Source: an uncultured Paracoccaceae bacterium (GTDB taxonomy: Bacteria > Pseudomonadota > Alphaproteobacteria > Rhodobacterales > Rhodobacteraceae). Taken from it: 9,846 nucleotides of DNA. The stretch is taken from contig CAKZNY010000286.1 of NCBI GenBank assembly GCA_937132145.1, forward strand, positions 1-9,846, in the 5' to 3' direction. A program made the translations under genes and the position numbers. Positions 5,336-9,846 of the stretch are shown here, in pieces (the first letter of the stretch is position 1; every line of letters starts with the position of its first letter). The notes beneath the pieces are model-generated. The model worked only from the letters and a program-made list of their open reading frames with translations. It was not told the DNA's origin and did not search any database.

Positions 5336-6322
5336 ATGACGACACTAAACCGCAAATTCTCTGTTGCACCGATGATGGACTGGACCGACCGCCACTGTCG
5401 GTATTTCCATCGTCGTTTCAGCAAACACGCGCTGCTTTATACCGAAATGGTCACGGCGGCGGCTGTCGTGCACGGGAACCGCGATCACCTGCTTGGCTGT
5501 CATCCCGACGAGCATCCTGTTGCCCTGCAACTCGGCGGATCGGACCCAGAATTACTGGCCGAGGCCACCCGCATCGCCTGCGATTTTGGCTACGACGAGA
5601 TTAACTTAAACATCGGTTGCCCCTCGGATCGTGTGCAATCGGGCAGTTTTGGGGCGATTTTGATGGAAAAACCCGGTCTGGTGGCCGATTGCGCCGCCGC
5701 GATGCTTAACGCATCAACGGGTCCAGAGATCACCATAAAATGCCGCATTGGCGTTGATGATCAAATCCCGAAAGACATCCTGCCCGAGTTTCTATCCCGT
5801 GTATCCGCCGCCGGTATTCGCAGTTTCACCGTGCATGCGCGCAAAGCATGGCTGCAAGGTTTAAGTCCCAAGGAAAACCGCGATGTGCCACCGCTGGATT
5901 ACGATCTGGTTTACGCGATGAAGCGGATGTTTCCGGGGTTGGAGATTTGCATAAACGGCGGCATCACCTCCCTTGAACAGGCGCAAATGCACCTCGATGC
6001 TGGCGTTGACGGTGTGATGATTGGGCGGACTGCATATCACGAACCTGCTGAGGTTTTGGCCAATGCCGACCAGACGTTTTTCGGCGCCACCACCAGCACA
6101 ACCGCAGAACAAGCGGTTTTGGACATGCTGCCCTACATCGAATCCGAGCTTGGCAAGGGCGCTCGCCTAAACCAGATTACCCGCCATATGTTAGGCGCAT
6201 TTGCCGGCAGACCGGGGGCGCGCCGCTGGCGACGCGTTATTTCCCAAGGCGCGCATATAAAAGGGGCAGGGCCCGAACTCGTCCTATCCGCGCTTGAAGA
6301 AATCCGCCGTTTAGCAGCCTGA
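5336..6322 (+). CDS. dusA: tRNA-dihydrouridine(20/20a) synthase DusA
   Basis: This 328-residue FMN-dependent enzyme reduces uridine to dihydrouridine at positions 20 and 20a of the tRNA D-loop, using NADPH. The N-terminal TIM-barrel opens with FSVAPMMDWTDRHCRYF. The catalytic Cys95 is in NLNIGCPSDRVQSGSFGA. The DusA-type block FTVHARKAWLQGLSPKENR is at about 164-182, and the phosphate-binding ICINGGI and GVMIGRTAY loops follow. The helical tRNA-binding C-terminus contains QITRHMLGAFAGRPGARRWR. Length and motifs are complete. The ATG lacks an obvious ribosome binding site, but the family motif begins within ten residues, so a later start is unlikely. It is followed 9 nt later by the TSUP permease gene, whose ribosome binding site overlaps the dusA stop, so the two are probably co-transcribed. 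Confidence 0.96.
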   Translation: MTTLNRKFSVAPMMDWTDRHCRYFHRRFSKHALLYTEMVTAAAVVHGNRDHLLGCHPDEHPVALQLGGSDPELLAEATRIACDFGYDEINLNIGCPSDRVQSGSFGAILMEKPGLVADCAAAMLNASTGPEITIKCRIGVDDQIPKDILPEFLSRVSAAGIRSFTVHARKAWLQGLSPKENRDVPPLDYDLVYAMKRMFPGLEICINGGITSLEQAQMHLDAGVDGVMIGRTAYHEPAEVLANADQTFFGATTSTTAEQAVLDMLPYIESELGKGARLNQITRHMLGAFAGRPGARRWRRVISQGAHIKGAGPELVLSALEEIRRLAA

Positions 6323-6331
6323 GGGATACAA

Positions 6332-7162
6332 ATGTACGCATTCGAAATATCACAACTGTTACCCCTTATCGCCCTTTTGATGATAATCGGGGCGATCGCG
6401 GGTGTCGTCGCGGGGCTTCTCGGGGTCGGGGGTGGCATTATACTTGTGCCCGCGTTTTACTATATGTTTGCAGCCCTTGGGTACGAAAGCGAGTACCTGA
6501 TGCAAATATGTGTGGCAACGTCGCTGGCGACGATCATATTCACCTCCATCCGTTCGGTTCTTAGCCATAATAAAAAGGGTGCCGTTGACTGGAATATCCT
6601 TAAACGCTGGGCGCCCGGCATCGCAATGGGGGCCGTAATTGGTGTGCTGATTGCGCGGGAAATGCGCTCGGTTAGCTTGATGGTGATATTCGGAGTGCTC
6701 GGGACGCTGGTCGGTTTCTACCTTGCATTTGGTCGTCAAAACTGGCGGTTGGGGGATGCGATGCCAATGGGGATCGGGCGGGTTGTCACCGCACCAATAC
6801 TGGGTTTTCTATCAGTTCTGATGGGGATTGGCGGAGGCAGTTTCGGTGTGCCGTTAATGACCCTTTACAACCAACCCATTCACCGCGCCATAGCAACATC
6901 GGCGGGGTTTGGCGTTATTATTGCCGTCCCGTCGGTCATTGGATTTCTGATGATCGGTTGGGGCATGCCGGTTAAACCGCCGTTAACCATTGGCCTCGTA
7001 AACCTGCCAGCCTTTGCCGTTGTGGTGTCCATGACCCTGATTACCGCGCCGTTCGGCGTGAAACTGGCACATGCGCTGGATCCGAAACCGCTTAAAACGG
7101 TGTTCGCATTTTTCATTATGTTGATGGCATTGAATATGCTTAGAAAGGCTATCTGGGGATAG
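6332..7162 (+). CDS. TSUP (TauE/SafE) family membrane permease
   Basis: This 276-residue integral membrane protein belongs to the sulfite exporter TauE/SafE family, carriers of small sulfur-containing or organic anions. Two repeat halves are visible, each with the family glycine motif: GLLGVGGGIILVPAF at about 28-42 and VLMGIGGGSFGVPLM at about 162-176. About eight hydrophobic segments span the length, for example LIALLMIIGAIAGVVAGLL near the start and VVVSMTLITAPFGVKLA at about 230-246. GAGGG before the ATG overlaps the stop of dusA, suggesting translation from the same transcript. The substrate cannot be told from the sequence, and the link to dusA is probably only positional. It ends 6 nt from the convergent protease gene. 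Confidence 0.92.
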   Translation: MYAFEISQLLPLIALLMIIGAIAGVVAGLLGVGGGIILVPAFYYMFAALGYESEYLMQICVATSLATIIFTSIRSVLSHNKKGAVDWNILKRWAPGIAMGAVIGVLIAREMRSVSLMVIFGVLGTLVGFYLAFGRQNWRLGDAMPMGIGRVVTAPILGFLSVLMGIGGGSFGVPLMTLYNQPIHRAIATSAGFGVIIAVPSVIGFLMIGWGMPVKPPLTIGLVNLPAFAVVVSMTLITAPFGVKLAHALDPKPLKTVFAFFIMLMALNMLRKAIWG

Positions 7163-7168
7163 CCCCGC

Positions 7169-7846
7169 TTATTTCCGCAGGATCATCCGGTTTCTTTTAA
7201 TTACGGTTTCGTCCAGTTTTTCCAGAAAACTCATTCCCAGCAAGGATGAATGCAGCACCCCTTCCTGTGCGACAGCTGCCTTTATATTTTGCAGTCTCAC
7301 GTCCCCTATTGTGAGGTCAGCGATATAAAATTTTGCGACATAGGATTTGCCGGTTGCCGTCGTCAGAGGTGTCGAATAATCCAGCTCGTCCATCGGAATT
7401 CCGATCCGCAGCGCATCATCATAGCGTAGTAATACTAGCGAGGCGCCTGTATCGATTATCAGGCCAACATCCTGCCCGTTGATTTGTGCAATCGCCCTGA
7501 AATGACCATCCCAAGAGCGGTTGATCGATACCTCGGGGCTAATTAAGGCCATGGCAGCTGTTTCCGCCACGATCCGTTCCGCGTTTATAGCGCGCTCGGA
7601 GTTGATATACTCAATGCCGCCAATGCAAAACAGGGCGGCAATTGCAAACAAAGAGCGGTGGCGTTCTTCGGATAAAGACCCCATCAGGTTTCGGATGGCT
7701 CCTGAAAAGGCGGTGAGAACCAGGCCAACAGCAATCAGCGCCATCCACCACGCGCCGCCAGATTCCAGAAATAACGCGGAGAAGTTATCGCGCAGCAGAA
7801 AGGCACCTAAAAAATAGATTATTAGAATTAGCGCCCATACTTGCAT
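7169..7846 (-). CDS. Membrane-anchored retropepsin-like aspartic protease (TIGR02281 family, clan AA)
   Basis: This 225-residue protein has an N-terminal membrane part with hydrophobic stretches at about 3-18, 31-50 and 66-77, and a C-terminal retropepsin-like domain. The active-site motif is DTGAS at 132-136 in GLIIDTGASLVLL. The family's second block is IADLTIGDVRLQNI, with VLHSSLLGMSFLEKL near the end. Single-domain proteases of this clan act as dimers, one aspartate per chain. The protease domain probably faces the periplasm. The substrate is unknown. No strong ribosome binding site precedes the ATG. It is on the same strand as the DUF1289 gene, 113 nt upstream, and may be separately expressed. 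I see no recognisable terminator or motif in that gap. Confidence 0.9.
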   Translation of the reverse strand: MQVWALILIIYFLGAFLLRDNFSALFLESGGAWWMALIAVGLVLTAFSGAIRNLMGSLSEERHRSLFAIAALFCIGGIEYINSERAINAERIVAETAAMALISPEVSINRSWDGHFRAIAQINGQDVGLIIDTGASLVLLRYDDALRIGIPMDELDYSTPLTTATGKSYVAKFYIADLTIGDVRLQNIKAAVAQEGVLHSSLLGMSFLEKLDETVIKRNRMILRK

Positions 7847-7959
7847 TTACCAGTTCAACTTTCTGACTTAACCGCTTTGCCCGAGGCGTCGCATTTCGAT
7901 GAAAATTATAACATCGTTACAGAAGTTTCAAACACTAGTTGGTTAACCTTAATAATTAG

Positions 7960-8184
7960 TTACCGATTGTCACGCTTTTTTCGACGATTTACGATAAGTT
8001 TTTCGCGACTAGGCAATTCTGCCACAAGGATTTTACGTGCCTTCGGTTCCATCGCAGACCATCCCTCGATCTCGTTGATGGTTCGAAAGCACCCGATACA
8101 TAGACCCGAAGCAGGGTGAATAACGCACATCTTAACGCAAGGTGAATCGACCTCGTCGCGTTTCCAAATCTCGTCCATTTCCAT
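7960..8184 (-). CDS. DUF1289 domain-containing protein
   Basis: This small protein of about 74 residues is almost entirely the DUF1289 domain: SPCVKMCVIHPASGLCIGC, then FRTINEIEGWSAMEPKARK. It has four conserved cysteines arranged CxxxC...CxxC, which suggests a metal or iron-sulfur site, followed by a basic tail ending RRKKRDNR. No function is established for the family. I chose ATG 8184 because AGGG lies 8 nt upstream. A GTG at 8193 overlapping the ruvX stop (GTGA) is the alternative start and would add three residues. It is the third gene of the ccmI-ruvX run and probably co-transcribed with it. Confidence 0.85.
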   Translation of the reverse strand: MEMDEIWKRDEVDSPCVKMCVIHPASGLCIGCFRTINEIEGWSAMEPKARKILVAELPSREKLIVNRRKKRDNR

Positions 8185-8189
8185 GTTGA

Positions 8190-8663
8190 TCACCCTAAAT
8201 GTGTCAGACGGTCCAGCATTCCTTGCAGGATATATCCAGCCGCCACATGATCAATAACCTCCGAGCGACGCTTTCGCGACGTATCCGCCTCTAACAGGGC
8301 GCGCTCTGCGGCAACGGTAGACAGCCGCTCGTCCCAAAAGGTGATCGGAATATCGATCAAACGCGACAGATTTCGGGCAAATGCGCGGGTGGATTGGCAT
8401 CGTGGCCCCTCGGAGCCGTCCATATTGAACGGCAAACCCAGCACCACGCCCGCGATGTTCCGCCCAGCGATCAGTTCCATTAGTCGCGCGGCGTCCGTTG
8501 TGAACTTTTTGCGCCGTACCGTTTCAAGCGGGGTCGCGACGCTGCGAAACGTATCCGAAACCGCCACGCCGATGGTTTTCGTGCCCAGATCCAGCCCCAT
8601 CAAGGCTGACGTGGCTGGCAAAACCGCCGCAAAATCTTCGACATCGTCGAAAATTTGGCTCAT
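8190..8663 (-). CDS. ruvX: Putative pre-16S rRNA nuclease / Holliday junction resolvase YqgF (RuvX)
   Basis: This 157-residue RNase H-fold nuclease has been described both as a Holliday junction resolvase and as the enzyme trimming the 5' end of pre-16S rRNA. The expected acidic motifs are present: Asp25 in MGLDLGTKTIGVAVS, the glycine-rich VVLGLPFNMDGSEGP at about 73-87, FWDERLSTVAAE at 109-120 and Asp138 in VIDHVAAGYIL. Length is slightly above the usual 130-150 because of an N-terminal extension of about 20 residues. The start codon overlaps the ccmI stop (ATGA, 8660-8663), so translation is probably coupled. It is followed immediately by the DUF1289 gene. Confidence 0.95.
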   Translation of the reverse strand: MSQIFDDVEDFAAVLPATSALMGLDLGTKTIGVAVSDTFRSVATPLETVRRKKFTTDAARLMELIAGRNIAGVVLGLPFNMDGSEGPRCQSTRAFARNLSRLIDIPITFWDERLSTVAAERALLEADTSRKRRSEVIDHVAAGYILQGMLDRLTHLG

Positions 8664-9846
8664 CTTGCTGAAACGTTCGCATCCCGTGCGGCTTCTAGCA
8701 AGGCCTGGATGTCAGTAGGGCTGGCCGCAAAAACCTCTTTAGCTTCGTTCCAGATATTCGAGGCATTGGCCGTTTCACCCAAAATCCCGTACGCCCGAAT
8801 AAGCCGCGCCCATTCCTCGGCAGAGCCACCCTCGTTTGCTAATCGCTCGCTTAGTTGGCCGACCATGCCACGGATCATATCGTTGCGCTCCTCGGCTGTC
8901 ATATCGCTCGCAGCGTTCACCTGATCCGCTGATGGACCAGCCAGCGTGGTCGGCGTAATTCCCGCTTCGATCGCAATCGCCTCTATCTGGCTCTCGATCA
9001 CAGGGATCCACGGTGCATTCGCGGGGCCTTCTTCTAACAACCCCATCCACAGCGAATACGTCTGCGCATAATCCTGCCGCTGGATCATCAAGGCCCCGGC
9101 ATAATATCGCGCCAGCTGGTTGGACGCATCGATCTGGAAGGCCCGCGCCAAGGCTTCTTCTGCCGCAGGGGACACGTACCAGTCCGCAGCGACAATCATG
9201 ATTTCAGCGTGTGCGGCGTAATCTCCTGCCGTTGCGTCGTCACCCAGAAGACGCATAACGATATCCTGTGTGGCGCGCGCTTCGGCGTATTTGCCAAGCT
9301 GGGCAAGGTTGTCTGCCAACATCTGGTGCCCGCGCAAATCATCAGGGCGGTCCTTAAGAACATCTTGCAACTGTTCGACCAGCTCTAGATGCTTGGGGTC
9401 AATCTGTATAAAATCGGGCAAACCAGCCATGTCCTGCGATACGGCCTTTTCGGCAATCGATTGCGATGGGCGGGAACTAACACGATCCTCAAGCGGGAAA
9501 TCCGGCATGCCCTGTACGCCAAGCCGTTGATAAACCCCGAATCCGCCAACCACTACAGTAAGACTAACCGTAATCGCCAATGCCATTGAGGCCCATTTAG
9601 GGGCGTTGTCGGATGTGGATTCGCTCGCTTCAGATTCTGCGGCCACCAACAAGCGACGTGAAACCTCGGTGCGGCTGGCTTTGGCCTCGGGTTCGCTTAA
9701 GGTTCCACGGGCCAAATCGGACTCGACTTCTTTCAGTTGGTCTTTGTAGATTTGCACATCATAAGACGACCGCATAGCCGTTTGACGCTTCGGGCGCAGC
9801 ACGGGCCAAAGCATTGCTCCAAGAGTTAAAGCCGCTATGCCACCTG
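8660..9846 (-). CDS. ccmI: Cytochrome c-type biogenesis protein CcmI (5' end outside window)
   Basis: This is the C-terminal portion, about 394 residues, of CcmI, the membrane chaperone that holds apocytochrome c for the heme ligation complex. The frame stays open to the window edge. The visible start GGIAALTLGAMLWPVLRP is the end of the first membrane helix, so only a few N-terminal residues are missing. It is followed by the family's cytoplasmic block, YDVQIYKDQLKEVESDLARG. The second membrane helix is MALAITVSLTVVVGGFGVY. A periplasmic tetratricopeptide-like region follows, including LRGHQMLADNLAQLGKYAEA. The tail is rich in helical segments through LLEAARDANVSAR. It overlaps ruvX by 4 nt. 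I see no frameshift. Confidence 0.93.
   Translation of the reverse strand, partial: GGIAALTLGAMLWPVLRPKRQTAMRSSYDVQIYKDQLKEVESDLARGTLSEPEAKASRTEVSRRLLVAAESEASESTSDNAPKWASMALAITVSLTVVVGGFGVYQRLGVQGMPDFPLEDRVSSRPSQSIAEKAVSQDMAGLPDFIQIDPKHLELVEQLQDVLKDRPDDLRGHQMLADNLAQLGKYAEARATQDIVMRLLGDDATAGDYAAHAEIMIVAADWYVSPAAEEALARAFQIDASNQLARYYAGALMIQRQDYAQTYSLWMGLLEEGPANAPWIPVIESQIEAIAIEAGITPTTLAGPSADQVNAASDMTAEERNDMIRGMVGQLSERLANEGGSAEEWARLIRAYGILGETANASNIWNEAKEVFAASPTDIQALLEAARDANVSAR

Noticed and set aside
7847..7959. Terminator or small gene between the protease and DUF1289 genes
   Set aside because: No GC-rich hairpin followed by a T-run and no credible short frame with a ribosome binding site could be seen in this 113-nt gap.

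Overview
The window looks like a chromosomal segment of a moderate-GC alphaproteobacterium, most likely a Rhodobacterales (Roseobacter-type) species. The grounds are the coupled ccmI-ruvX-DUF1289 run, a twin-arginine MBL-fold hydrolase, a TRAP-type solute receptor, a TIGR02281-type aspartic protease and transposases of the kinds common in that order. This placement is inference from gene content; no marker gene is present.

Positions 1-2330 are an insertion-sequence cluster. It holds a decayed IS630-family transposase (minus strand, running off the left edge), an ISXO2-like IS1595-family transposase (minus, 656-1403), and an IS5-family, IS427-like element with clear terminal inverted repeats (about 1429-2306, plus strand). 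The striking feature is a family of five short palindromic repeats, 37-41 nt long, all lying inside transposase coding sequence: one in IS630 (107-145), three in IS1595 (743-783, 814-850, 1157-1193) and one in IS5 (1624-1660). Mentally removing 37, 37 and 41 nt from the IS1595 gene, and 37 nt from the IS5 gene, restores each to an uninterrupted transposase with the expected residues at the joints. The stems differ between copies but stay palindromic. I do not recognise this element, and it is the main candidate here for something undescribed.

Positions 2397-5182 hold accessory metabolism: an intact class-I glutamine amidotransferase-like hydrolase (PuuD-type) convergent with an intact secreted MBL-fold hydrolase, then a TRAP transporter substrate-binding gene (dctP-like) broken by two internal deletions, with no dctQ or dctM beside it.

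Positions 5336-9846 are housekeeping: dusA followed 9 nt later by a TSUP (TauE/SafE) permease on the plus strand, then on the minus strand a membrane-anchored retroviral-type aspartic protease and the ccmI-ruvX-DUF1289 run, in which ccmI and ruvX overlap by 4 nt. ccmI runs off the right edge. No rRNA, tRNA or CRISPR array was seen, and I saw no copy of the palindromic element outside the transposases.
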